DNA from: SLQH01 sp964612995
Lineage (GTDB): Bacteria; Planctomycetota; UBA11346
Reading direction: 5' to 3'
Assembly: GCA_964612995.1 (NCBI GenBank)
Contig: CAZTGE010000001.1
Coordinates: forward strand, 1-64,000
Length of the DNA: 64,000 nt
Shown here: positions 1 to 8,659 of the stretch, piece after piece
How the letters are laid out: each line of letters opens with the position of its first letter
Numbering within the stretch: the stretch's first letter is position 1
The notes under the pieces: generated by a model
Seen by the model: the letters and a program-made list of their open reading frames with translations, nothing else
The model's database searches: none
Told to the model about the DNA's origin: nothing
Position numbers and translations under genes: made by a program

Positions 1-986
1 CGACCCTCAGCGTCACTCCGCAGACCGCCGCGGTCCTGACCGGGGCGAGCGTCGCCTTCACCACCACCGTCGAGGACCAGTTCGACGACACCCTGAGCAG
101 CCAACCGACCATCACATGGAGCGTCGACTCAGGCGGCACCATCGACGCGTCGGGGGTGTTCACTGCCGGCACCGGATCCGACGCGGTGGGCAGCCACACC
201 ATCACCGCGAGCGCCGGGTCGCTCAGCGATACCGCCACCGTGACCGTTCTCTGCGCAGCGCCGCCACCATGGATCGCCGAGGACATCGGCGGTGTCGGGG
301 CCACCGGGCACACGTCCTACGATTCCACCACCGGGACCTTCACCCTCACCGGCTCCGGCGCGGACATCTGGAACGACGCCGACGAGTTCCATTTCCTGCA
401 TCGCACCTGGCGCGGTGACGGGACCGTGACCGCCCGCGTGGCCAGCCTGGAGAACACCCACAGCTGGGCCAAGGCCGGCGTGATGGTCCGGGCCAGCACG
501 GATCCGGACAGCAGCTGCGCGATGATGGCCATCACTCCGGGCAACGGGGCCACCTTCCAGTACCGCACCGCCGCCGGGAGCGACGCTGCCAGCAGCCGGG
601 ACGACAGCTGGTCAGCGCCGGCATGGGTGCGGCTGCAGCGTAGCGGCGACACCCTCACCGGTTCGGTGAGCGCCGACGGCAGCAGCTGGACCGAGGTCGG
701 CACCGTCGACATCCCGATGGCCACCGCGGTGGAGATCGGGCTCGCGCTCACCAGCCACGCCGATGGCGCGCTCGCGCAAGCGGCGTTCGACAACCTCAGC
801 CTCCGCGACGAACGGCGACTCGCCATCCAGGTCGCGGACGGCCTCGGCGGCCTGACCACGGTCGTCACCGCCACGCAGGGCCCAGAGATCCACTACTGCG
901 AGGAAGCGGACGACCACGACATCCGGGGGCTCGAGGACAACGCCGACCTGACCATCGACTTCGGCGTGCCGACCAACGGCGGCTGA
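1..986 (+). CDS. C-terminal part of a large secreted protein with Ig-like and DUF1349-like domains
   Basis: The frame is open from base 3, so the start lies outside the window. The first ~80 residues look like a bacterial Ig-like (Big) repeat (TLSVTPQTAAVLTGASV, TITWSVDSGGTIDASGVFTA), which is typical of long extracellular proteins. The next ~190 residues resemble a concanavalin-like DUF1349 domain, with the family-typical pattern WAKAGVMVRAS and a Trp/Asp-rich opening. About 60 C-terminal residues are acidic and unrecognised. The protein is probably exported or surface-bound and may bind carbohydrate, but no catalytic site is visible. It ends just before a hairpin terminator shared with the convergent aat gene. 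Domain names come from pattern recognition only. Confidence 0.75.
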   Translation, partial: TLSVTPQTAAVLTGASVAFTTTVEDQFDDTLSSQPTITWSVDSGGTIDASGVFTAGTGSDAVGSHTITASAGSLSDTATVTVLCAAPPPWIAEDIGGVGATGHTSYDSTTGTFTLTGSGADIWNDADEFHFLHRTWRGDGTVTARVASLENTHSWAKAGVMVRASTDPDSSCAMMAITPGNGATFQYRTAAGSDAASSRDDSWSAPAWVRLQRSGDTLTGSVSADGSSWTEVGTVDIPMATAVEIGLALTSHADGALAQAAFDNLSLRDERRLAIQVADGLGGLTTVVTATQGPEIHYCEEADDHDIRGLEDNADLTIDFGVPTNGG

Positions 987-993
987 GCGACCG

Positions 994-1017
994 CCGGCCC
1001 CGCTGCGCCGGGGCCGG
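994..1017. terminator. Convergent hairpin terminator between the secreted-protein gene and aat
   Basis: A perfect 9-bp inverted repeat, CCGGCCCCG / CGGGGCCGG, encloses a 6-base loop (CTGCGC). It lies 7 bases after the plus-strand stop and 5 bases after the minus-strand aat stop. There is no T-run on either side, so it may stall polymerase or protect 3' ends rather than act as a classical intrinsic terminator. Confidence 0.6.
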
Positions 1018-1022
1018 TGCAC

Positions 1023-1631
1023 TCACGCGAAGGCGGGGTAGCGCTCGAGGCAGGGCGCGAGCATCGCGGCATAGGCGGCGTCGTCGACCGGGGCCGACCC
1101 GAAGCGACGCAGATGCTCGCTGTCCTGCTGGATGTCGAGAAAGGCGAAATCGCACGCGCGCAGGTGCTCTACCAGATCGACCAGGCAGGCCTTGGAGGCG
1201 TCGCTCACGCGGTGGAACATGCTCTCGCCACAGAACGCCGCGCCGAGACTCAGGCCGTAGAGCCCGCCGACGAGGGTCTCACCCTGCCAGGCCTCCACGC
1301 TGTGGGCCCAGCCACGCCGGTGCAGATCGCAGTAGAGACGCTCCACGTCGTGACTGATCCAGGTGTCGCCGCGCGCGGCGCAACCGGCGATGACCGCGGG
1401 GAAGGCCGCATTGCGGGTGATGCGGAACGGCTCGTGCCGCAACAGCTTGCGCAGGCTCTTGGGCACGCGCCACCGTGACCAGGTGATGACCGCCCGCTCG
1501 CGCGGCCGATACCAGCGCAGGGCACCGCTGCGCGTCTCGGCCATGGGGAAGCAACGCTCCGCATAGGCCTGGAGCACCTCGCGCCAGGTGATCGGCACCC
1601 CATCGGCGTCCAGGATCCGGACCTCATCCAT
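1023..1631 (-). CDS. aat: Leucyl/phenylalanyl-tRNA--protein transferase (Aat)
   Basis: This cytoplasmic enzyme moves Leu or Phe from aminoacyl-tRNA to N-terminal Arg/Lys of proteins, creating N-degrons for ClpS/ClpAP. The 202-residue protein has the family landmarks in order: FPM at 28-30, the RWYRPRERAVI strand at 39-49, SLRK at 59-62, TWI at 90-92, AHSVE at 109-113, VGGLYG at 121-126, GESMF at 135-139, SDASK at 143-147 and D-x-Q at 166-168 followed by HL. Its length is slightly below the usual ~230 because the N-terminus is short. It starts 18 bases after the kinase stop on the same strand, so it is probably the last gene of that operon. Confidence 0.95.
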   Translation of the reverse strand: MDEVRILDADGVPITWREVLQAYAERCFPMAETRSGALRWYRPRERAVITWSRWRVPKSLRKLLRHEPFRITRNAAFPAVIAGCAARGDTWISHDVERLYCDLHRRGWAHSVEAWQGETLVGGLYGLSLGAAFCGESMFHRVSDASKACLVDLVEHLRACDFAFLDIQQDSEHLRRFGSAPVDDAAYAAMLAPCLERYPAFA

Positions 1632-1649
1632 CGCCCGCCTCCGGCCGGC

Positions 1650-2711
1650 TCAGTCGAGTTTGAGCCGGCTGACCAGTTGACGCAGGACCCGGTTGACCAC
1701 CAGGATGTCGTCGATCCGGTGATGGTAGTCGGCGGTGCAGCGGTCCATCAGCCCATCGAAGGTGATGTCGCCGGTCGGTTGGAAGCCACGGCGGTCGTTG
1801 GCCGCAACCGCCTTGAGCAGGGCCGACTGGGCATCGACATGCCCGCGGATGGAGGCAGTGACCCAGGCGAAGGGATGGCGCCCGGTAACCACCTCGTAGG
1901 TCATCACCGCCCAGCTGTAGACATCGCCCTTGACCCCGACCAGGCCTTCGTGCTGACCGGTGAGGGCGAAGAAGGCCTGCTCGGGCGAACAGTAGCGCGG
2001 GGTGAGCATCACCGCCTCCTCGCGCTGGATCCGCGAGCGCCAGCGGGCGATGCCGAAGTCGGCGATCTTCGCCTCATCGGGCGCGAACACGAGGATGTTC
2101 TGCGGCTTGATGTCGCGGTGGGCCACGTGGTGCTCGTGGGCCTCGCGCAGCCCGTCGGTGGCCTTGGCCAGGGCCTCGAGCAGGCCGAGGCGGTCGAAGC
2201 CGGGTAGCCGGCGGTAGCGACGCATGACCGAGTCGAGCGAGCCGTAGGGCGCACGTTCGGTGATCATGAAGGGGATGATGCCCAGCGGAAAGAACTCCCG
2301 CATCTCATCGGGCATGTCCTGCGGCAACTCGGCGTCGCCGTACTCGAGCACCTGGACGATGTGGCTGGAACGACGCGAGAGGATCATCGTCTTTTCGCAC
2401 TCGACCTTGAACGCCCCGTAGGCGCCGATCACGTCGCGCACGTCGTCACAGGCCACGGTCAGCAGCTTGACTGCCACCTCCATGCCCTCGTAGAGGCCCC
2501 CATAGACGATCGTCTCCTTCGACATCCGGCCGATGGGGTCGCGCAGCTGCACCCGCTGACTGAGGAACACCTCCTGCAGCATGGTGTCGAAGACTGCCTG
2601 ATGTGCCTGACGGCGCTGGATACCAGCGTTCAACCGCGGCTCGATTGTCGCGGTTTCGCTGCCGGGCGGATCGGCCTCCGGCAGGGGCTCGATGGGATCG
2701 CGCGCATCCAT
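1650..2711 (-). CDS. Soluble Ser/Thr protein kinase
   Basis: A Hanks-type kinase of 353 residues from the chosen ATG. Visible elements are the VAIK-like lysine (AVKLL, K82), HRDIKPQN (198-205), DFG (218-220), the activation-loop end PRYCSPE (238-244) and DVYSWAVMTYEVVTG. The glycine-rich loop is degenerate (YGGLYEGMEVAV). There is no transmembrane segment and no C-terminal sensor domain, so it is probably cytoplasmic. It sits between a small membrane-protein gene, whose 3' end overlaps it by ~80 bases, and aat. The start is uncertain: M44 at base 2582 would remove the overlap, but residues 20-44 look like genuine coding sequence. Its substrate is unknown. Confidence 0.85.
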   Translation of the reverse strand: MDARDPIEPLPEADPPGSETATIEPRLNAGIQRRQAHQAVFDTMLQEVFLSQRVQLRDPIGRMSKETIVYGGLYEGMEVAVKLLTVACDDVRDVIGAYGAFKVECEKTMILSRRSSHIVQVLEYGDAELPQDMPDEMREFFPLGIIPFMITERAPYGSLDSVMRRYRRLPGFDRLGLLEALAKATDGLREAHEHHVAHRDIKPQNILVFAPDEAKIADFGIARWRSRIQREEAVMLTPRYCSPEQAFFALTGQHEGLVGVKGDVYSWAVMTYEVVTGRHPFAWVTASIRGHVDAQSALLKAVAANDRRGFQPTGDITFDGLMDRCTADYHHRIDDILVVNRVLRQLVSRLKLD

Positions 2712-3061
2712 GCCCGGAGTATGTTCGCAGCACGTAGATCGGCAAGCAGACCCGGCCCGGAGCGCACCAGCTCCAGCCGGCCGCAACCGGGCAGGTCGAA
2801 CACCTGACCCCCGGGCCGCCGCCACCACCACAGCTGCCCGCGCCACAGCCGCTCCACCCGTCCCCGACCACCTGAGACCGGCCCGGCATAGCCGAGGTAC
2901 CGGCGCCGGTGCGGAGGCAGCCAGCAGGCCGCGACCCGCCCGGCGCGCAGCGGCGGCAACAGGCTCAACGCGGCGCAGCACGCGCCGGCGGCGATGATCA
3001 GATCGATATGGGGGCCGCGCGGGTCGCAATGCTGCAACAGGGCCCCGGGCCGCTGGTGCAT
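2630..3061 (-). CDS. Small hydrophobic/Trp-rich protein of unknown function
   Basis: A 143-residue reading frame supported by a strong ribosome-binding site (GGAGG five bases before the ATG) and by its place at the head of the kinase-aat group. Residues ~19-45 form one or two hydrophobic segments (IDLIIAAGACCAALSLLPP). A basic, Trp-rich stretch (RLWRGQLWWWRR) follows, and then a possible beta-rich region. The architecture faintly recalls the YgfX/CptA-like inner-membrane family, but no conserved residue confirms it. The last 27 codons overlap the kinase gene, which is unusually long for an operon overlap. Either the kinase starts later or this frame is shorter than drawn. Confidence 0.45.
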   Translation of the reverse strand: MHQRPGALLQHCDPRGPHIDLIIAAGACCAALSLLPPLRAGRVAACWLPPHRRRYLGYAGPVSGGRGRVERLWRGQLWWWRRPGGQVFDLPGCGRLELVRSGPGLLADLRAANILRAWMRAIPSSPCRRPIRPAAKPRQSSRG

Positions 3062-3137
3062 GGCGCCTCCAGCCAGGATACCCGTCCGACGTGTCCGCCT
3101 TGCGCGTCACCGCCAGGGGTGGTAGCGTCTGCAGCTT

Positions 3138-4586
3138 ATGGCGCGGCGTGGAACAACAAGCTTCGCCCGCACCAACAATGTGGTGCTCATCGGGCAGAAT
3201 GCCCTGGTGGTGCCAACCGTCGCTTTCTTCGTCGGCGGCAAGATTCCGGTGCGGGTGTTCACATGCGACCTCGACCTGGAGGACAAGCTCGCGCTCTACC
3301 CCGGGGTGAGCGTGACCATGCTCGAGAACTACGCCACCCCGCCGGCCGATCTGCCCGACGCCCCCTACTTCATCTGCGTCGACCAGACCGACCTCGCCCG
3401 CTCGATCAAGCAATGGCTGCCGGACACCCTGGCCATCTTCCACCTGACCAACGAGCGACGCGGCAAGACCGCCGCGCCGGGTTTCCGCAGCATGGCCGAG
3501 CCGACCAGTGCGGTGCGCCGGCGCCTGATGCGGCGCCTGGCGACCATCCGCCGGGTCGATCGCCTGGGCGCGATCGCCCGCAACGCCGAGCTGCCGCTGA
3601 TCCTGATCTACGGCGATCCCGACCCGGACGCCATCGGCGCAGCGCTGGGCCTGACCACCATCTGGCGCAACATCGGCGCCAATCCGCTGATCCGTTACAC
3701 CGGCGAGGTCCGGCGCTACCAGAACAAACTACTGCTCAACTACCTCGCCGAACCGATCGAACGCCTGCGCGAGAGCGAGTACCGCGGCGCCGACGTGATC
3801 GCGCTGGTCGACGCCCAACCCGGCTTCTGGTCGAGCGACCCGCCCCGGCCGCAGGTGATCATCGACCACCACCCGCGCCAGGACAGCACCAACGCCTACT
3901 ATCTAGACATCCGCGAGCGCTACGGCTCGACCTGCACCATCCTCAGCGAGTATCTCCTCGCGACCGACTTCAAGCTCTCCCGCCGGCTGGCCACCGCGCT
4001 GAGCTACGGCATCAAGACGGACACCTCCGACCTCCAGCGCAACACCTCCAAGGCCGACGTCCAGATCTACGAGCAGCTGCTGACCAAGGCCGATCAGCAT
4101 TTCCTCAGCCGCCTGTCCAAGAGCCAGGTGCCGATGAACATGCTCGACCATATCGCCTGGGGCATCCAGCGCCGCCTGATATACCGCGACCTGATGCTGA
4201 TCCATTTCGGCGAGATCGACACGCCGGACATGCTGGTCCAGGTCGCCGACCTGATGCTGCTCACCTGCGGCATCAACTGGGTGGTCTGCGCCGGCAAGCA
4301 CGGCGACGCCTTCACCGTCGTCTTCCGCGGCGACGGGCACCGCCAGGACGTGGGCGCACGCGCGACCTCGGCCTTCGGCAAGTTCGGATCCGCCGGCGGT
4401 CATCGGACCATGGGTCGGGCCGAGATCCCGTTGCATGGCGAACATGTCGACGCCACCTGCGACCTGCTGATCGACAATCTGTTCAAACGCATGGCCCAAC
4501 CACGGCGAGCGACCTTCATCCGCGAGCTGCGCAATCACCTCCACGGCCCCGGCCCCGGCCCCGGCCCCGGCCCCGACGGAAGCTGA
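3138..4586 (+). CDS. DHH/DHHA1 phosphoesterase with N-terminal Rossmann-like domain
   Basis: A 482-residue cytoplasmic phosphoesterase of the RecJ/NrnA/GdpP superfamily, expected to use Mn2+ to cleave short oligonucleotides or cyclic dinucleotides. Visible motifs are DPDAIG (162-167), VD in ALVDAQ (~224), DHHP (243-246), and SYGIKTDTS (289-297). The DHHA1 substrate loop is FGKFGSAGGHRTMGR (~413-427). Residues 12-110 form an alternating strand/helix region like a TrkA-N nucleotide-binding fold but without a clear GxGxxG. The C-terminus ends in a Gly-Pro repeat encoded by five GGCCCC units. It heads a plus-strand operon with two small genes. Which nucleotide it cleaves is not visible. Confidence 0.88.
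   Translation: MARRGTTSFARTNNVVLIGQNALVVPTVAFFVGGKIPVRVFTCDLDLEDKLALYPGVSVTMLENYATPPADLPDAPYFICVDQTDLARSIKQWLPDTLAIFHLTNERRGKTAAPGFRSMAEPTSAVRRRLMRRLATIRRVDRLGAIARNAELPLILIYGDPDPDAIGAALGLTTIWRNIGANPLIRYTGEVRRYQNKLLLNYLAEPIERLRESEYRGADVIALVDAQPGFWSSDPPRPQVIIDHHPRQDSTNAYYLDIRERYGSTCTILSEYLLATDFKLSRRLATALSYGIKTDTSDLQRNTSKADVQIYEQLLTKADQHFLSRLSKSQVPMNMLDHIAWGIQRRLIYRDLMLIHFGEIDTPDMLVQVADLMLLTCGINWVVCAGKHGDAFTVVFRGDGHRQDVGARATSAFGKFGSAGGHRTMGRAEIPLHGEHVDATCDLLIDNLFKRMAQPRRATFIRELRNHLHGPGPGPGPGPDGS
4545..4574 (+). repeat. (GGCCCC)5 microsatellite encoding a Gly-Pro tail
   Basis: Five perfect tandem GGCCCC hexamers at the 3' end of the DHH phosphoesterase gene encode GPGPGPGPGP, followed by DGS and the stop. 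The six-base unit preserves the frame, so unit-number change would alter only tail length. Confidence 0.9.
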
Positions 4587-4600
4587 GCACGGAAACCACC

Positions 4601-4873
4601 ATGTCCACCTCCTGGCTCCAGGGTTACATCGACAAGGAAGTGGTCGCCGAGATCGGCGACGCCTTCACCGTATTCGGCACCCTGATCGACGTCGACGAGC
4701 ACCACCTGCTCTTCGCCGACGCGGACCTCCACCACCAGGGCGAGGCCAACTCCTCGCGGGATGTCTACGCCCTGGAGACGCGCGACCTCGGCATCCGACG
4801 CAACCGCGAGCGCCTGGCGGTGCCGCGTTGGCGGCTGATCGCGATCTCGCTGCTGTGCGAGGTCAACGCATGA
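4601..4873 (+). CDS. Small conserved-looking protein, function unknown
   Basis: A 90-residue protein starting 14 bases after the DHH gene and overlapping the next start by the ATGA quartet, so it is clearly part of the operon. It has no signal peptide or membrane segment. The strand-rich pattern (AFTVFGTLIDVDEHHLLFAD, then ALETRDLGIRRNRERLAVPRW) could fit a small SH3/Sm-like barrel, but this is only a secondary-structure impression. The conserved-looking core DVDEHHLLFADADLH has several His and Asp residues that could bind metal. I do not recognise the family. Confidence 0.7.
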   Translation: MSTSWLQGYIDKEVVAEIGDAFTVFGTLIDVDEHHLLFADADLHHQGEANSSRDVYALETRDLGIRRNRERLAVPRWRLIAISLLCEVNA

Positions 4874-5283
4874 GGCGCTGGTGCTTCCTCGCCGCCGCCT
4901 GCCTGCTGAGCGCCTGCATCGAGCATCGCGCGCAGGTCAGCGCTCCCCCGGAGTGCGAGCTGCTGATCGGCGACGGCGTGCTGTCCACTGCCGCGAAGCG
5001 CAAGGGCCCGCTGCCGCACGAGATCCCGGCCGCCGCCTGGCGTCGCGATCCCACCGGCACCATCCACCGCGCCGATCTGCGCTGCGCCACCCCGCTGGCT
5101 TGGTGGCAACGCTTCCCCATCGATCTGGTCACCGACCTCTGGCCGGCGACCCTGACCGTGTCCGCCGAGGGCGTCCTGGCTCCGCAGCCGATCCCCCCGC
5201 GCGACCCCCAGGGCCTCGAAGCGCTGGCCGCCGAACACGGCTACGCCAGCCGTCTGGTACATGCGCCGCGCGAGCAGCCGTAA
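4870..5283 (+). CDS. Small lipoprotein, unknown function
   Basis: A 137-residue protein with a short basic N-terminus (MRR), a hydrophobic stretch and the lipobox LLSAC, so Cys at about residue 17 would be lipidated and the mature protein anchored in a membrane. The ATG overlaps the previous stop (ATGA), indicating translational coupling. The mature part has many Trp, Pro and charged residues and no family signature I recognise. A 95-base gap follows before the TPR gene. Position after a DHH phosphoesterase gives no functional clue. Confidence 0.75.
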   Translation: MRRWCFLAAACLLSACIEHRAQVSAPPECELLIGDGVLSTAAKRKGPLPHEIPAAAWRRDPTGTIHRADLRCATPLAWWQRFPIDLVTDLWPATLTVSAEGVLAPQPIPPRDPQGLEALAAEHGYASRLVHAPREQP

Positions 5284-5378
5284 ACAGCTGGTGAAACATC
5301 GACTGCGCCCGAGAATCGCCCGCATCGCATCCGCCCGACGACCCCGGAGCTCGTCGCCGCGCACCGGAGACCCGCCCC

Positions 5379-7571
5379 ATGCGTAGCTGCCGTCTGTGCC
5401 TCCTCCCGTTGTACCTGCTCGCCGTCGCCGTCGTGCCCTGCGCCGCCGTCGATCGCCCCACCAATGTCGAGTGGGAGCCGATCGCCGAAGCAATCGAGCA
5501 ACAGGGCCACGAAGCGCGCGATCGGCTCGAGGAGTTCATCCGCAACCGCCGTTGGACGGAGGGCTGGGTCAAGCTGGCGCAGCTCGATCTGCGTGCCGGC
5601 GACCACGCGGACCTCGCCGAACACGCCGCCAAGGCCCTGGAATACGCCTACGCCGATCTCGCAGAGCTCAAGGCCGGCGTCCGCAACGTGCTCGATTACG
5701 AGGCGCTGCGCGCCAATGCCGCCTATCTGCGCATCTACGGGCTCAACCACACCGGTCGACCGGCGGAAGGGGCGCAGGTGCTCGAGGAGTTCGGCAATTT
5801 CACCGATCCCGAAGGCCTGGTCCACCTGCACGGCGCCGAGAGCTGGTTGCTGATCGCCCAGGACAAGTTCGGCAAGGCCAAGGCGGAAGCGATCGACACC
5901 GCGATGAACAACCTGCGCAAGGCCAAGGCGGCCGCCGGTTCGAGCCTGACCCAGGAATTCTACCATCTCGAGGCCCGGATCCATCAAGAGGAAGGCGACT
6001 ACCTTACCAATCTCGACCGTGAGGGCGACGCGCTCTCCAGCTACCTCAACGCCGCCACCAGCTACGAACAGGCTTTCAAACTCGGCCTCGACAGACCCGA
6101 CGACTACTTCAACGCCGGCCGGCTGTGGTTTTTCCTCGCCCGGGCCAGCGACCGCGAGGACGAACGCGAGACGCGGCTCGACCGGGCCATCAAGGCCTTC
6201 GAGCGCGCTGCCCGCTATCCAGGCAACAGCGACCCCGAAGCCTGGCTCAAGCTCGGCGATGCGCACCTGCTGGCCGAGAATTGGGGCGACGCCTACCAGG
6301 CACTCAAGGCGGCGATCGAGCTGCTCGCGGATTCGGCCGACGCCCAGCAGCGCCAGCGCCTGGCCACGGCCCACGCGCTGCGCGGCCGTGCCGCCCTCGA
6401 GCTGGCCAGCGCCAGCTCGGGTCGCAACGGCTGGCCCTACGACCGTGCGCTCGAGGATCTGCTCGCTGCCCGTGATCTCGGCGCCGACACCCTGGCCCTG
6501 CACGAGAACACCCTGGTCGCGGCGATCTACGCCCTGAGCGCCACCACCGATCCCGCCCGCCGTGGCGAACTCAATGCACTCATCGACGAGACCCGGCCCA
6601 AAGCCAGCGCGGCCGCGGCGATCAGCCTCGCCCGCGCCTCCTACGATCAGGCCAAGGAAGCCCTCGCCGAGGGCGACGCGCCCGGTCCCGCGATCAACGA
6701 GGCGACCAACGCCGCGACCTTGCTGGCGACCGATCTGGGCATCGACCCCGGCGACAGCACGTCCTGGTCCACCGCCGCGTCCGCCGAGGACGAACAGACC
6801 GTCGAACGCTGGCGCTACCTCGGCCACTCCCTGCACCTCGAGGCCGAACTGCGCGCCACCGCCGCGAAGGCGACGGCCACCGACGAGGCGGCCGACGACG
6901 CAGCGGCCGACGAGGCCTCCGCAGCGCAGATCGCCGCGCTACGCGATCGCGCAGCCGCGGCCTGGCGCATCGCCGGCAACCTCGGCGACCGCCTGGCCCG
7001 CGACCACTACCTCACCCACCAGAGCCAGCGCGACCCCACTACCGCCTACGCCGCCTCCTGGACCTACCTCGGCTGGAAGAACTACCTGAGCATCTCCGGC
7101 TGGGCCACGGCCATCGGCAATTACGGCGCTGCCGGGCGTTGGCGCGACACCATGCATATCGCGATCTGGTCGATCCTTGGCGCCATCTGCCTCCTGCTGT
7201 TCGCCAAGGGCTTCTTCCTCTCCCGCGGCAAGGACGAGGAGACACCGCGCCGCGCACGTCCCGCGCGCGGCGGCGGACGCGATGCCAAGCACGCCCCGGC
7301 GCGCGAAGGTCGTGGCGGCCGCTCCGGGGGCGGTGAGGCGCGCGCTGGCGGTCGCACCGGCCGCGGCGGCAAGGGCGTGGTCGACTCGACCCTGCTGCCC
7401 GACAGTGCAGCCGCATCGGACCAGAAGCCGCTCGAACGACGCACACCGGCCGCCGCCAAGGGCGGCGGCAACCAGCGCAAGGCGATCGACGATGTCGCAC
7501 GACGCATCGCCAGCCAGCAGCAGAGCGGCGGTGGCCGCGGTGGCCGCGGTGGAGCACGTCGCCGGCGATGA
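5379..7571 (+). CDS. Exported TPR-repeat protein with C-terminal membrane anchor and Arg/Gly-rich tail
   Basis: The 730-residue protein starts with a cleavable signal peptide (LLPLYLLAVAVVPCAAVDRP). About 550 residues of helical repeats follow, with TPR-like spacing (EGWVKLAQLDLRAGDHADLA; EAWLKLGDAHLLAENWGDAY). Residues ~590-612 are a transmembrane helix (IWSILGAICLLLFAKGFFL), followed by ~115 residues rich in Arg, Gly and Lys. The likely topology is a periplasmic TPR domain, one membrane pass and a basic cytoplasmic tail that could touch nucleic acid or membrane phosphate. The stop overlaps the ispD start (ATGA). It may scaffold an envelope complex; nothing more specific is visible. Confidence 0.8.
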   Translation: MRSCRLCLLPLYLLAVAVVPCAAVDRPTNVEWEPIAEAIEQQGHEARDRLEEFIRNRRWTEGWVKLAQLDLRAGDHADLAEHAAKALEYAYADLAELKAGVRNVLDYEALRANAAYLRIYGLNHTGRPAEGAQVLEEFGNFTDPEGLVHLHGAESWLLIAQDKFGKAKAEAIDTAMNNLRKAKAAAGSSLTQEFYHLEARIHQEEGDYLTNLDREGDALSSYLNAATSYEQAFKLGLDRPDDYFNAGRLWFFLARASDREDERETRLDRAIKAFERAARYPGNSDPEAWLKLGDAHLLAENWGDAYQALKAAIELLADSADAQQRQRLATAHALRGRAALELASASSGRNGWPYDRALEDLLAARDLGADTLALHENTLVAAIYALSATTDPARRGELNALIDETRPKASAAAAISLARASYDQAKEALAEGDAPGPAINEATNAATLLATDLGIDPGDSTSWSTAASAEDEQTVERWRYLGHSLHLEAELRATAAKATATDEAADDAAADEASAAQIAALRDRAAAAWRIAGNLGDRLARDHYLTHQSQRDPTTAYAASWTYLGWKNYLSISGWATAIGNYGAAGRWRDTMHIAIWSILGAICLLLFAKGFFLSRGKDEETPRRARPARGGGRDAKHAPAREGRGGRSGGGEARAGGRTGRGGKGVVDSTLLPDSAAASDQKPLERRTPAAAKGGGNQRKAIDDVARRIASQQQSGGGRGGRGGARRRR

Positions 7572-8260
7572 GCCCACCTGCCGGCGTGGCCCTGGTGATT
7601 CCGGCTGCGGGCAGTGGGCGCCGCTTCGGCGGCTGCAAACAACTGCGCCTGCTCGCCGGGCGCGCGGTGCTGCTGCGCGCGATCGACCCCTTCGTCGCCC
7701 TGGTCGAGCGCATCGTGATCGTGGTCGCGCCTGCCATCCACGAGCCGGTCGCCGGGCTGGTCGCCACCGAACCCTGGGCCGCACACGCGCAGCTGGTCCC
7801 CGGCGGCGCGACCCGGATGGACAGCGTTTACGCCGGCCTGCAAGCGGCCCCGGAACACTGCGACCGGATCCTGGTCCACGATGCCGCCCGGCCGCTGGTC
7901 ACGCCACAGAGCATCGCCGCGTGCATCGCCGCACTCGAAGAGCACCCGGCGGCACTGGTCGCCCAGAGCTGCCCGGATACCGTCAAGCGGGTCGTCGCCG
8001 ATACGGTCACGGCCACCGTTCCCCGCGCCGATCTCTATCTGGCGCAGACCCCTCAGGGCCTGCGCCGCGCACCCGCCCTCGCCGCCTTCGCCCGCGCCAC
8101 GGCCGCGGGCTGGACGGTGACCGACGACGTCGAGATCATGGAGCGCTGCGGCCACAGCGTCGCCGTGGTTCCCGGCAACCGCCGCAACATCAAACTCACC
8201 ACACCCGAAGACCTGGCCTGGGCCGAAGCGATGCTCGCCGCCGACGCGCCGTCTGCCTGA
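7568..8260 (+). CDS. ispD: 2-C-methyl-D-erythritol 4-phosphate cytidylyltransferase (IspD)
   Basis: The enzyme joins CTP and MEP in the non-mevalonate isoprenoid pathway. At 230 residues it matches the family length. The CTP-binding signature PAAGSGRRFGGCKQ (12-25) is present, then GGATRMDSVYAGL, VHDAARPLV, a TVKRVV segment, LAQTPQGLR, TDDVEIMER and NIKLTTPEDL, all in the expected order. Translation is coupled to the upstream TPR gene through a 4-base overlap. No ispF follows; the next element is a family A repeat 46 bases downstream. The frame is intact and the assignment secure. Confidence 0.96.
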   Translation: MSPPAGVALVIPAAGSGRRFGGCKQLRLLAGRAVLLRAIDPFVALVERIVIVVAPAIHEPVAGLVATEPWAAHAQLVPGGATRMDSVYAGLQAAPEHCDRILVHDAARPLVTPQSIAACIAALEEHPAALVAQSCPDTVKRVVADTVTATVPRADLYLAQTPQGLRRAPALAAFARATAAGWTVTDDVEIMERCGHSVAVVPGNRRNIKLTTPEDLAWAEAMLAADAPSA

Positions 8261-8306
8261 CGGCGGTTGCCGAGGCGAGCTCCTGGATTTTCCCGGTGCT
8301 TTTTCC

Positions 8307-8540
8307 AGAGGGGGCGCTGCCCCTCGCGCTCTCACGCACCCCAGCTTCCTCGCTGTCGCTCGTCGCGCTCCGCCGGCCGCGGGCCCCACCGGGGCCTGCT
8401 ATCGCTGCGCGATGCCGGCTCCGCCCCCCACGCGCCTCGGTCGTCACTCGCCAGCTGCGCTGGCGTTTTCGGCGGCCCTGCGGGCCATTTTCGCCGAAAA
8501 GCGTTCCTCTGTCGGCCGGTCGCCCAGCCAGGCCTGGCTG
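8307..8540 (+). repeat. Family A structured intergenic repeat, copy A1 (variant form)
   Basis: It begins 46 bases after the ispD stop, in the ispD direction. It opens with the GGGGGCGCTGCCCC hairpin, carries a longer middle module shared with copy A4 (CTCGCTGTCGCTCGTCGCGC), and ends with the CGCCAGCTGCGCTGGCG hairpin. The closing stem-loop has outer stem TTTTCGGCG/CGCCGAAAA and inner stem GGCCC/GGGCC. The 8261-8659 gap holds nothing else recognisable except the gatC ribosome-binding site. Confidence 0.85.
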
Positions 8541-8659
8541 GGCTCCGGACGCTGCGGACGGACGCTTCTGGCTTTTTGAGGGACGCGTCTAGCCTGACAT
8601 CCCCGCCCGATCCCGCCCGATGTCCGATCCGGCCCGCTGGCGGGAAGTGAGGAGATCGC

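Noticed and set aside
2909..4873. Very long plus-strand frame in a second phase across the DHH phosphoesterase gene
   Set aside because: Only its last 91 codons (from 4601) look like protein. The rest is Arg/Pro-rich shadow sequence typical of GC-rich DNA.
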